A program made the position numbers and the translations under genes. From positions 64,053 to 128,052 of the forward strand of contig JAQTTY010000009.1 in assembly GCA_028710525.1 (NCBI GenBank): a DNA stretch of 64,000 nucleotides, in the 5' to 3' direction. The DNA comes from Gallionella sp. (GTDB lineage Bacteria > Pseudomonadota > Gammaproteobacteria > Burkholderiales > Gallionellaceae). This document shows positions 9,327-15,956 of the stretch, piece by piece (the stretch's first letter is position 1; every line of letters begins with the position of its first letter). A model generated the notes under the pieces. The model was not told the origin of the DNA. It made no database searches and saw only the letters and a list, made by a program, of their open reading frames with translations.

Positions 9327-9378
9327 GATTTTTCCTCTTAAGTATTAAATGAGTTCGCGATTTTGTGAATGGTTCGTA

Positions 9379-9855
9379 TTACGTTCTTTCGTGTTGCCGC
9401 CCTTTCGTTGCTGGGTGCTGGTTGGTTTCATCAACCATGATTAGCTGGCTTATTTTTCGGACGGTTCGCGCAGTTAATTGATACTTTTGGGCGCATTGAT
9501 TTTGAGATAATCCCGCCGCTAAATCTGCGCGTATCAGCCTATTGCGCTGGTCACGCAAAACCGACACAGCGCGGGGAATTTCAACCGTCAAGCCGCCATA
9601 TTCGGCGGCTATACATTGCGCGGCTTCCTGCCCCAACAGCCGCACCAGGTCATGCTCTGGAGCCATGCGGGCGGGGATATACAAAGCCGACAAACCGCCG
9701 TATCGCTCAATCAGCTTTGTGGTGGCCTCTTCCCCGATTTTTTGCACGATTTCATATAAAATGCCGGGATAATTGGCCGCTCTTGCCCGTGATAAAACAA
9801 AACTACGCATCTTTTCGCCCCTTGGTAATTTCAAGCGGAACTTTATCCGCTCCAT
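9379..9855 (-). CDS. Mor-family transcription activator
   Basis: Resembles the Mu middle-operon regulator Mor/C family, which activates phage promoters after replication begins. 158 aa. It has the dimerisation-type segment with YGGLSALYIPA (about residues 53-63) and a C-terminal helix-turn-helix DLAAGLSQNQCAQKYQLTAR (about 111-130). Two starts are possible: M1 at 9855 or M16 at 9810 (MRSFVLSRA); the usual family length fits either. A strong terminator lies directly upstream, so it probably has its own promoter. In Mu this protein turns on late gene control; here its only obvious downstream targets are the unknown 208-aa and protease-I genes. Confidence 0.75.
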   Translation of the reverse strand: MERIKFRLKLPRGEKMRSFVLSRARAANYPGILYEIVQKIGEEATTKLIERYGGLSALYIPARMAPEHDLVRLLGQEAAQCIAAEYGGLTVEIPRAVSVLRDQRNRLIRADLAAGLSQNQCAQKYQLTARTVRKISQLIMVDETNQHPATKGRQHERT

Positions 9856-9886
9856 GCCGTGCGGTTAATGCGGAACACATTCCGCC

Positions 9887-9919
9887 AAAGAAAAAGCCCG
9901 CCGGGATAACGGCGGGCTT
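9887..9919 (-). terminator. Strong intrinsic terminator separating small genes from mor
   Basis: A perfect 10-bp stem (9894-9903 with 9910-9919, AAGCCCGCCG pairing CGGCGGGCTT) with a 6-nt loop is followed on the minus strand by TTTTTCTTT. It lies 23 bp past the stop of the 73-aa gene and 32 bp before the mor start, so it splits the leftward genes into two transcription units. Confidence 0.85.
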
Positions 9920-9942
9920 GCTGGGGTGCAATGAAAAAATCG

Positions 9943-10164
9943 TTATAACTTTAAGGTGGCTTCAATCTGTTTAACATCCTGTTCAATCAGTTTTAAAATA
10001 TCCTGCATTGCGCCGATCAGGTTGGCGGCGTGGTTGCAGCGCGCTTGATTGTCCACATCATGCGGCACGGCCTCCAGTGCGCAACTAGCGACCGATTGCA
10101 GGATGCTAACGCGCCCCGCCAGGTCATACCATGCGCCGGGCATTTGCTGATTATTGTCACTCAT
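9943..10164 (-). CDS. Small unknown element protein, 73 aa
   Basis: Starts at ATG 10164 (MSDNNQQMPGAWYDLAG), preceded by GGGAGGTG and overlapping the stop of the upstream gene as ATGA, so translation is probably coupled. A longer in-frame start at 10227 would overlap that gene heavily and is rejected. The product looks all-helical, with CALEAVPHDVDNQARCNHAA in the middle and a charged C-terminal helix (about 50-73) suited to oligomerisation. I do not recognise a family. Confidence 0.65.
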   Translation of the reverse strand: MSDNNQQMPGAWYDLAGRVSILQSVASCALEAVPHDVDNQARCNHAANLIGAMQDILKLIEQDVKQIEATLKL

Positions 10165-10454
10165 GCGACACCTCCCACCGCACGGCGTGGAACGGCGGCA
10201 ATGGCGTTGCGGGACATGGCGGCGCAAGAGGCTTTTTCCTGCTCGACTTCCAGTTTGCTGCCTTGTTTAATAGTGATTGCACCCGCCATAGTCAAGGCCT
10301 GAATCAGGCCGTGGATATAGCCGCCATGCCATTGGCTGGCATCTGCATCCTTGATGCGGGCGGATACAAAGCGCGCGGCGCGTTGTTGTGCTGTTGTGGG
10401 TGCTGGGATTGCGTGGCCGTTGATAACGGCGAGGTGTGGGCGTGCGGTTTGCAT
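10161..10454 (-). CDS. Small unknown element protein, 97 aa
   Basis: Begins MQTARPHLAVINGHAIPAPT after AAGGA at 8-nt spacing. It is downstream of a TTGACA-type promoter and a perfect palindrome, and its stop overlaps the next gene (ATGA). Basic overall. It contains AARFVSARIKDADASQWHGG (about 25-44) and an alanine-rich C-terminus. I do not recognise a family. Coding is supported by the ribosome site, promoter and coupling rather than by homology. Confidence 0.6.
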   Translation of the reverse strand: MQTARPHLAVINGHAIPAPTTAQQRAARFVSARIKDADASQWHGGYIHGLIQALTMAGAITIKQGSKLEVEQEKASCAAMSRNAIAAVPRRAVGGVA

Positions 10455-10470
10455 GGCGAGAATCCTTTAC

Positions 10471-10503
10471 GGTTTAAGTTAAACCGCGCTCGCATACTGT
10501 CAA
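10471..10503 (-). promoter_or_regulatory. Promoter with overlapping palindromic operator for the small-gene operon
   Basis: On the minus strand TTGACA (10503-10498) is followed about 16 bp later by TTAACT, which lies inside the perfect 15-bp palindrome GGTTTAAGTTAAACC (10471-10485). The palindrome straddles the -10/start region, so a dimeric protein bound there would block or tune transcription of the 97-aa and 73-aa genes. Which element regulator binds is not known. Confidence 0.55.
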
Positions 10504-10627
10504 ATATGGGAGGGCGGCGGTGCAGGTTGACAGACCGGGTAAAGGAACCGGCAAGCCCGAAGGCTTCCCACACCGCCGCCCAATTGGGTTGCTGTGTTGA
10601 CGGATGCGCACCTAAAAACTAGGGGCG

Positions 10628-10653
10628 TAAAAATAGCCGCATTGCTGGCGGCT
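10628..10653 (-). terminator. Terminator downstream of gemA
   Basis: Minus-strand stem AGCCGC/GCGGCT (10635-10640 with 10648-10653), a 7-nt loop, then ATTTTTA. It would end the long leftward transcript through ner, muA, muB and gemA, and it lies upstream of the TTGACA promoter of the next operon. Confidence 0.6.
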
Positions 10654-10750
10654 GTATCCGCCTTTACTCCGAGCTGTCAAACTCGTATCACGTTTTTTTC
10701 GTGACGGTTAAACTTTGCACCTAGTGGGTTTATTCGTCAAGCGGTTTTTT

Positions 10751-10860
10751 TGATATACTGCGCTTGTGTGTAGCAAATACGGGGCGTTTTGGGCGTATAG
10801 GTCAGGGGATGTCAAAGGCATTGCATTGACTTCTGTAGCTACACACACCCGCCATTTTCC
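10751..10860 (+). ncRNA. Candidate structured small RNA with its own promoter
   Basis: An extended -10 (TG-A-TATACT, 10751-10759) is followed 5 bp later by TGTGTGTAGC (10765-10774), which pairs perfectly with GCTACACACA (10838-10847). Within this 10-bp closing stem are two hairpins: ATACG/CGTAT (10777-10798 region) and GTCAA/TTGAC (10811-10830). The result is a three-way junction of about 83 nt. The predicted start coincides with the base of the closing stem. A tail ACCCGCC could pair with the GGGGCG loop. There is no clear -35 and no T-run terminator. It is on the plus strand, opposite to all neighbouring genes. The remaining 10574-10985 sequence contains a TCACG-T7-CGTGA hairpin at 10688-10704 and no ORF I trust. 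Confidence 0.45.
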
Positions 10861-10985
10861 CGGCAAAGTCACAAACCCCGCTCTACCCTTCCCCCACGAA
10901 TCGAATTAAACCCCGTTACCCTACGTTAAAACCTTGCGGCGGGCCGTTGCCTATACCTTCGCCTACCCAGCACAAGCAAAACGCC

Positions 10986-11435
10986 TTAAAGCGCGTTTAA
11001 ATCGGTTTGTGGTTTTTTCTTGAAACTCATCAGCGAACCAATCACCTTGCGGGCTTTTTCCGCTGAACAAAATTTTACGGCCGACACACCGTGATGATGT
11101 TCCAGCCAGCGGCGCAAGCCGTCTGGGTCATGGTATCCCTTCCAGTCGTCCCATAATGCAACGATCTTGCTACGTTGCGCCGGGCTGGCTGTCCAGGCGG
11201 CGCGGGTTTGGTGCAATTCAGCCTCATGGCGCGCTGTGGAAACAAACCCCAGCCGGGCGAATTCATCCATCACCAGGGCAAACCCCGCTGGTGTTAGTTT
11301 GGTTGCCGACTGCACCCCGGTCACGCGTTGCAACAAGGCGCGGTAATCGGCATCCGCCATATCAAGGCGTTTCTGTGCGATCTTGACTTGCTGCACACAG
11401 GCGGCGGATAGAGTTGTTTTGGCGGGGGCGGAAAT
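10986..11435 (-). CDS. gemA: GemA/gp16-like regulatory protein (probable ATT start)
   Basis: Homologue of Mu GemA (gp16), a protein reported to modulate host gene expression and DNA supercoiling. The family core VKIAQKRLDMADADYRALLQ and VTGVQSATKLT is at the N-terminus, and a middle segment with SKIVALWDDW follows. The open frame extends back to ATG 11561, but that would overlap muB by about 120 bp and add 42 residues unlike the family. A GGGAGG at the muB stop lies 8 nt before an in-frame ATT at 11435, giving a 149-aa protein, the usual length. The nearest other start is GTG at about 11396, which would cut into the conserved core. I therefore favour ATT, with moderate confidence. Confidence 0.75.
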   Translation of the reverse strand: MSAPAKTTLSAACVQQVKIAQKRLDMADADYRALLQRVTGVQSATKLTPAGFALVMDEFARLGFVSTARHEAELHQTRAAWTASPAQRSKIVALWDDWKGYHDPDGLRRWLEHHHGVSAVKFCSAEKARKVIGSLMSFKKKPQTDLNAL

Positions 11436-11437
11436 GG

Positions 11438-12439
11438 TTATAACCTCCCGGTCAGGGTCAAGGTTTGATGGTTGATTGCGCCGAATTTGCGCGCAGCCAG
11501 CTTGAAGGCACTGGTTAAGGCGCGCAAGCCGCCCGCCCCTTTGGCTTTGTTGATACACCATTCGCGGGCGGATTTGCCGCTGATTCCCCAGGCGGTCATA
11601 ATCAAATCAACATCTTCATCGGGCACGGCACGAACTTCAACCCGCCATGCTTCCATTCGGCTGGATAGCTGCGCATATTTCGCGCCCTTCACGCGGCGAT
11701 AGATTTCCCCGTTGCTTAAAAAGGCAATGCCAAATAGTTTTTTATCGGTGAAGTAGCGCAAGCCGTTCAGGATATTCAAGCCTTGTATCAGGTGAGCATC
11801 GCCTATATGTTGCGCTTCATCCACGATCAGCAAGCCGCCGCGCCCTTCCGTTTTGGCTTCAATCTCCGCGATACTGACACCCCCCGCGCCCGCATCGAGT
11901 TCAGCCCCGATCAGGTTCAAAACGCTTTTGAGCGATAAAGAAAATTCACTTAAGGTTATACGCCACACCGGGCAAGAAAAGCTTTCCAGCTTGCGACATT
12001 GCGCTAGATATTGCTCCGCCGCGCAGGTTTTACCCGTGCCAGGTGGCGCGGCGATTTCCACCAGTTCGCACAGTTCGCGCGCCTGCTCGAAGCCGTCCCA
12101 TATCTTGCGCGATACCGCTGTTTCAATGAAGGTTTCAGCGGCTGCTTGATTATCGGCGCGCTCCGCGTCCAGCGCGGCAAACCAGGCGCTTAACTTTTGC
12201 TCAATTTCATCGGCGGGGGCGATCTGGTCAATATACCGCGTTTCGCGCATCGCTTCGGGATTGAGCGTCCAGGCTTTGATACGATCAGGGGCAAGCTTTA
12301 CAAAAGTATGGCCGCGCTCGGTGTTCAATCCTGATTCAATCGCGATACGGTTCAAACTGTAGCCGCGCGCCAGCTCGTCAGCCAGGCGGGCGGTTAATTG
12401 CTCCCAGCGTTCATAATTTACAACGGGTTTATCTTGCAT
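11438..12439 (-). CDS. MuB-type AAA+ ATPase, target-DNA activator of transposition
   Basis: Binds target DNA with ATP, delivers it to the transposase and stimulates strand transfer. 333 aa, close to Mu B (312). An N-terminal helix-turn-helix region (about 20-45, SLNRIAIESGLN) precedes the ATPase domain with Walker A APPGTGKT (K137) and Walker B LLIVDEAQ (D207/E208). Sensor-type residues lie near AFLSNGEIYRRV. It sits 31 bp after the transposase gene. Its last codons carry the Shine-Dalgarno used by gemA. Retention of the ATPase residues indicates a functional partner. Confidence 0.9.
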   Translation of the reverse strand: MQDKPVVNYERWEQLTARLADELARGYSLNRIAIESGLNTERGHTFVKLAPDRIKAWTLNPEAMRETRYIDQIAPADEIEQKLSAWFAALDAERADNQAAAETFIETAVSRKIWDGFEQARELCELVEIAAPPGTGKTCAAEQYLAQCRKLESFSCPVWRITLSEFSLSLKSVLNLIGAELDAGAGGVSIAEIEAKTEGRGGLLIVDEAQHIGDAHLIQGLNILNGLRYFTDKKLFGIAFLSNGEIYRRVKGAKYAQLSSRMEAWRVEVRAVPDEDVDLIMTAWGISGKSAREWCINKAKGAGGLRALTSAFKLAARKFGAINHQTLTLTGRL

Positions 12440-12470
12440 GATCTCTCTCTTATAGTGGGGGGGTATAGGG

Positions 12471-14513
12471 TCAGGCGGCTTTAAATCGTTTTTCTAGGCG
12501 AGCCGCTTCGCGCCGTTGCGCAATCAGGCGGTACTTTTCAGCCTCTGCCGCTTGAGTATCGGCAGGCTTTTCGGCTTTGGATATACCAAAACTTTCACCC
12601 GTGGCCGTGTCGGTAAACACGCCCGGCGATGTTTCAACCAGGGGCGTGGGTATGGGTAAGGCAACTAGGGCGGCGGGCTTCTCAATCACGACTGGAACGG
12701 CAAACACGGGCGCGGCGGGTGTGGGTAAACAAACGGGGGCGGCCTTCTTGAGTGTCTTAAATCCAGCGGCGCGCGTTTTCTTGAAAGCGGCTTTATTGAT
12801 GCAATGCTGCGCGGCGGCTTCCTTGCTTCCTATTAAGCCAATACGTGACGCTTCACAAACAAAGCGAATATCGTCATAAACCAACACGGGCGAATCCGGC
12901 AAGGCTGAATTATGGAAAATATGGTATTTTTTGGCGCGGGCGGCCATCGGTAAATCAGCCAAGGTTTCAGACCAAAAGCGCGCTTCCCCATAACCGGGAA
13001 TCTTGAAACGAATGCTTGCATCCTTATTATTGAGCGTCAAAACCCGCTGCTCAAGCTGTAATAAGCGCATATCTTCCGCACTGGGGTGCGGCCATTCTTT
13101 CAATGGTTCGGCCTGTATCAATTCTTCATAAACTTGTTGGGGTGGCTTGCCGTTCATTCCGCGCCCCCGGTGTTTGTGTTCGCGGTTGAATACATCAAGG
13201 ATTTCAGCCAGTTTTCCGGAAAAAATCTCAATCGGAATAGCATTCTTTTGCGCGTCAAAGTCAGACGGCTTTGAGGCGGTATCCTTGCCGCAATATGCGC
13301 CTTGAAACATCGGTAATTTATCAAACTGGTAAGCCACCCACTTCCAAAATGATTCAATCGGTTTTTCCTGCCCGCGATAGGGGCGCGACCAATCCGCTAC
13401 AACCCCCATCCGAGTTAGTGCGCCTATTGGGTCATCCTCTTTTATCTGGAAGCGATAGCGAGTTTTTTGCCCGCCCGTGACAGACTTGGCGGCATATTCC
13501 CGCCCGTTGTCCAGCAAGGTGCGCTGGGGTTTGATCTGGGTGTTTTCCAGTGCAGAGCGAAACGCGGCAAGCGTAAGGGCTGCATTAGGATGAATTCCCC
13601 CGCGTACGCCCAGTATTTTTCGTGTTCGCATCTCTACCCATGCCACGATAAACGGGCGGGCAATTGTGCCATCTGGCCACACACAAAATACGTCAAAATT
13701 ACGCCCATCTGATACCCATGTATTATGCAAGGAGTAAGACAAGTAATCCCTCTCAGCCGCTGGATAGGCCGCATCAAACGCCTCCACGCCCTTGCGCCCT
13801 AGCAAGTATTGCGTTGCGGGTAAGCTGTTTATTTTCCTAGTAATCGTTTTTTCTGATGGAAAAATCCAGCCGCGCGCCCTGCCTTCCTTTTTGGCTTCCT
13901 TGATAATCACACAGGCGGGCGTTTCTGACGTGTTCAGATAGTGCGATTTTATCCAGTCCCATGCGTCAGGCGTTAACTCCGCCTCTTTGGTGCGGCCTTT
14001 GTATCGGGGCAGCAATAAAGCCGTCCACAGCTCGCGGGGCTGCCCTTCGATCCGAAGGCGGGCGCGCCATAGCGTCGCATTGTCAACCTGATAAGCTGCT
14101 TTAATCTGCGCGGCGGCGTTGCCTTTACTTGCGCCCGCTGCGCGCAAGTCTTCAAAATCCGCCACAGCGGCGGCGAGGTTGTCCGCGCGTTCTTTGGATT
14201 TTATAGGGGAGCGGCGATAGGCTAGATGCAAGGCATCCGCGTCCAGTAAAGGCTTATCAACTAGGGGGGGCAAAATGGCGGGCGGCGCGGCGATTTGTGT
14301 CGGGTATTGCGCTTCCATGTATCGCTGTTGTACAGCTACAGGCAAGGCGATCAGCGGGATAATCCAGCCGTTTGCGTCCTTGATTGCGCCGGGATATTTT
14401 TCAGCAATGCAAGCCCGGCGGATAGTTGATTCGTGCTTTTCCAGCCAGTAGGCGGCTTGCGCACTGGTTAACATTTGCGGGGTGAGTTCGCCGCTTTGGC
14501 GGGTTAGTTTCAT
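12471..14513 (-). CDS. MuA-type DDE transposase
   Basis: Catalyses cleavage and strand transfer at the element ends. 680 aa (Mu A is 663). An N-terminal winged-helix DNA-binding domain (LTSAQAAYWLEKHESTIRRA) is followed by end-binding domains and the RNase-H-fold core. The catalytic triad is D269 (WVSDGRNFDVF), D335 (LLDNGREYAAK) and E387 (GQEKPIESFW). These are nearly the same positions as D269/D336/E392 in Mu. The C-terminal domain III ends in EARRLEKRF. The start at 14513 is 6 bp after the stop of the Ner-like gene. All catalytic residues are present, so the enzyme is probably active. Confidence 0.95.
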   Translation of the reverse strand: MKLTRQSGELTPQMLTSAQAAYWLEKHESTIRRACIAEKYPGAIKDANGWIIPLIALPVAVQQRYMEAQYPTQIAAPPAILPPLVDKPLLDADALHLAYRRSPIKSKERADNLAAAVADFEDLRAAGASKGNAAAQIKAAYQVDNATLWRARLRIEGQPRELWTALLLPRYKGRTKEAELTPDAWDWIKSHYLNTSETPACVIIKEAKKEGRARGWIFPSEKTITRKINSLPATQYLLGRKGVEAFDAAYPAAERDYLSYSLHNTWVSDGRNFDVFCVWPDGTIARPFIVAWVEMRTRKILGVRGGIHPNAALTLAAFRSALENTQIKPQRTLLDNGREYAAKSVTGGQKTRYRFQIKEDDPIGALTRMGVVADWSRPYRGQEKPIESFWKWVAYQFDKLPMFQGAYCGKDTASKPSDFDAQKNAIPIEIFSGKLAEILDVFNREHKHRGRGMNGKPPQQVYEELIQAEPLKEWPHPSAEDMRLLQLEQRVLTLNNKDASIRFKIPGYGEARFWSETLADLPMAARAKKYHIFHNSALPDSPVLVYDDIRFVCEASRIGLIGSKEAAAQHCINKAAFKKTRAAGFKTLKKAAPVCLPTPAAPVFAVPVVIEKPAALVALPIPTPLVETSPGVFTDTATGESFGISKAEKPADTQAAEAEKYRLIAQRREAARLEKRFKAA

Positions 14514-14519
14514 AGCTGG

Positions 14520-14714
14520 TTAACTGTTTATGATTTCGCCTTTTTTCATTCCCAGCTTGACGGCTACCGCGTGAGACTTCCCCCAGTTTCCTTTAGCACG
14601 TCCATGAATAACATTCTGTACCTGTTGAAAAGTGAAACCGTTTTTATTTGCCCATGCGGTCACTGTTTCGCCCCGTCTTCTCATTTCTTCGATTACTTGC
14701 GCCCCAGTTTTCAT
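14520..14714 (-). CDS. Ner-like DNA-binding protein (BcepMu gp16-type family)
   Basis: 64 aa, beginning MKTGAQVIEEMRRRGETVTA. It has the pattern of small phage-associated regulators that sit first in the early operon of BcepMu-like phages: a helix-turn-helix WANKNGFTFQQVQNVIHG followed by GKSHAVAVKLGMKKG. In Mu, Ner damps early and repressor transcription. Here it is the first gene of the leftward early operon, 6 bp before the transposase gene and divergent from the repressor. AAGGCATGGTAATCAAATG precedes the start codon. Confidence 0.8.
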   Translation of the reverse strand: MKTGAQVIEEMRRRGETVTAWANKNGFTFQQVQNVIHGRAKGNWGKSHAVAVKLGMKKGEIINS

Positions 14715-14777
14715 TTGATTACCATGCCTTTATATTAAATTAACAACATGCATATTAAAACATGCATAAGTATAATT
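14715..14777. promoter_or_regulatory. Divergent control region between the Ner-like gene and the repressor
   Basis: This AT-rich spacer contains the direct repeat ACATGCATA at 14746-14754 and 14760-14768. Each copy holds the palindrome ATGCAT, with centres 14 bp apart, and they look like operators. On the minus strand TATACT (14775-14770) is a good -10 for the early operon, placed so that the repeats cover its start site. No convincing -35 is seen for either direction. Confidence 0.5.
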
Positions 14778-15212
14778 ATGCAACCATTAAATAGTGAAAA
14801 GAATAGTTTTGGTGGGAGATTAAAAGAGGAGCGCCAAAGACTAGGGCATACTCAGGATGCTTTTGGGGCTGGTGCGGGGGTAACGCGGCTAACTCAGTCA
14901 AAATATGAAAAAGGCGAAAGTTCACCTAATGTTCAATATTTAACTGCTATTGAAGAAATGGCCGTTGATATTAATTACTTACTTACTGGCAACAAACGCA
15001 GCGATGTAATTAGTACAGACGTTCACGGTAAATATGCCGATCTTGCCGCCGATATTATTATGGAGTTGGAAGTGTTGATTAACGCAAAAGGGGTAAAACT
15101 ACCCCCGGCAACGAAAGCTCAGCTTGTCGCTACAATCTACCGGAATAGCCAGGTAAATTCCCCAGTTAATACGCGGTTAATTTCTGATTTATTGTCTCTT
15201 GCAGTAGCGTAA
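14778..15212 (+). CDS. XRE-family repressor of the element
   Basis: 144 aa from ATG 14778 (MQPLNSEKNSFGGRLKEERQ). An earlier ATG at 14748 would add ten residues and lies in the operator region. The N-terminal helix-turn-helix is visible: RLKEERQRLGHTQDAFG, TQSKYEKGESSPNVQYL. It is followed by NYLLTG, typical of phage and toxin-linked XRE regulators. The C-terminal half (about 75-144) is helical and probably dimerises; no LexA-type protease motif is seen. It is the only rightward gene of the element, divergent from the Ner-like gene, the layout of a lysogeny or transposition repressor. A terminator follows at 15334. Confidence 0.85.
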   Translation: MQPLNSEKNSFGGRLKEERQRLGHTQDAFGAGAGVTRLTQSKYEKGESSPNVQYLTAIEEMAVDINYLLTGNKRSDVISTDVHGKYADLAADIIMELEVLINAKGVKLPPATKAQLVATIYRNSQVNSPVNTRLISDLLSLAVA

Positions 15213-15333
15213 AAAACGCACGCAGAATGCGCGGGTATGTTTTTAGCGTTAAATTTCTCCTTGATTTATCATAAACCAAGTAGGTAAAGGCTTTTCGGGG
15301 GGGGTGTGCATCGTTTTAGCACTGCACGCAAAA

Positions 15334-15361
15334 CGCACGCAATGCACGCGTGCGCTTTTTG
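15334..15361 (+). terminator. Terminator downstream of the repressor gene
   Basis: Perfect 7-bp stem CGCACGC (15334-15340) with GCGTGCG (15348-15354), a 7-nt loop, then CTTTTT. It prevents repressor transcription from running through the right end into the helicase promoter. The region 15213-15417 otherwise holds only short CGCACGCA repeats and no gene. Confidence 0.7.
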
Positions 15362-15417
15362 TCTATTTTTTACTTTTAATTTCACTGATTGCTAGTAACG
15401 GCGTGGTATGGCTGGTG

Positions 15418-15598
15418 TTTGAAATATTTCAAACCATGTTTTCATCTGCGCGGTCGGTGTTCGTTTTTGCGTGAAATCTGCGCGAAATTGTTTAAAATAT
15501 TTCAAACCCAAATTTGCCGCCTATCCCGCTACATCCCGCATAGAATCGGGTCTTCCAGCTTAATTCCCTTAGATTCCATATATTTCAAATCAACTGTC
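15418..15598 (-). repeat. Right-end transposase-site-like repeats (three copies)
   Basis: On the minus strand the motif TTTGAAATAT occurs near 15424-15433 (within the palindrome TTTGAAATATTTCAAA, preceded by ACATGG exactly as at the left end), near 15497-15506 (preceded by GG), and at 15580-15589 with flank GACAGTTGA ending at 15598. The last lies 8 bp inside the right terminus, matching the first left-end copy. Spacing is about 75-85 bp, unlike the tandem left array. These fit R3, R2 and R1 sites. Confidence 0.8.
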
Positions 15599-15606
15599 CC
15601 CCGTAA

Positions 15607-15611
15607 TACCC
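15607..15611. repeat. Right copy of the 5-bp target-site duplication (TACCC)
   Basis: TACCC follows the terminal CCGTAA of the element and matches 7841-7845. Confidence 0.85.
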
Positions 15612-15956
15612 ACCCCCAAAGAAAATAACACTAGCTTTTATTTATTCCCTGACTATAATGCGCATCTTGCCGCAAACATGCGGCATTGAGTTCATCGTTA
15701 TCTGACCTATCTCTCGCGCGTTTACAATCGCGCCTGTCTATATAAATCCTACCGCCTGCTTACTTGGCTCTGGATTTTCCGGTTAGCAACGATGTTTATT
15801 GCGCCGGTTGATCGTCTGCCCAATTCGGGTTGTCTTACCTGCGCTTACCTAAGGGAATTTACAAGTTCGTTACGCTCATTCGCGTAAAACGATCAGCTTT
15901 ATGCTGAAGTTTTATTCTGTTCGTAATGTTCGTTCCCGTATAAAAAAGGAAGCAAC
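15612..15956 (+). promoter_or_regulatory. Promoter and long 5' leader of the DEAD-box helicase gene
   Basis: TATAAT at 15654-15659 is the best -10; no clear -35 stands 17 bp upstream. A transcript from about 15666 would have a leader near 290 nt. It begins with a hairpin GCCGCA/TGCGGC (15669-15684) and holds a second possible stem GCGCG/CGCGC (15718-15735 region). AAAAAAGGAAGCAAC precedes the ATG. Long structured leaders are common on cold-induced RNA helicase genes; that link is inferred. The element ends 48 bp upstream of the -10. Confidence 0.5.

Larger units (their letters stand above)
7846..15606. mobile_element. Compact Mu-like transposable element (7,761 bp)
   Basis: The element is bounded by the 5-bp direct repeat TACCC (7841-7845 and 15607-15611), the duplication size made by MuA-type transposases. 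The left end begins TGACGGCAGACA and the right end read inward begins TTACGGGGGACA, so the outer 12 bp match at 9 positions. Each end has three copies of a TTTGAAATAT motif in inverted orientation between ends. Inside are a divergent repressor, Ner-like, MuA, MuB, GemA, three small or unknown genes, Mor and a protease-I homologue. No portal, capsid, tail, holin or endolysin gene fits in the remaining space. Gene order and orientation (transposition genes leftward, repressor at the right end) recall BcepMu-type phages. All main ORFs are intact, which argues against long decay. Confidence 0.9.

Noticed and set aside
10304-10573. 89-codon minus-strand frame overlapping the 97-aa gene
   Set aside because: Out of frame with the better supported gene and lying across its promoter; no ribosome site.
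10131-10622. 163-codon plus-strand frame in the element
   Set aside because: It is antisense to the 97-aa and 73-aa genes, which have ribosome sites, a promoter and an ATGA junction; composition is that of a shadow frame.
11436-11561. ATG start for gemA giving 191 aa
   Set aside because: Would overlap muB by over 120 bp and add residues unlike the family; the SD-ATT alternative fits better.
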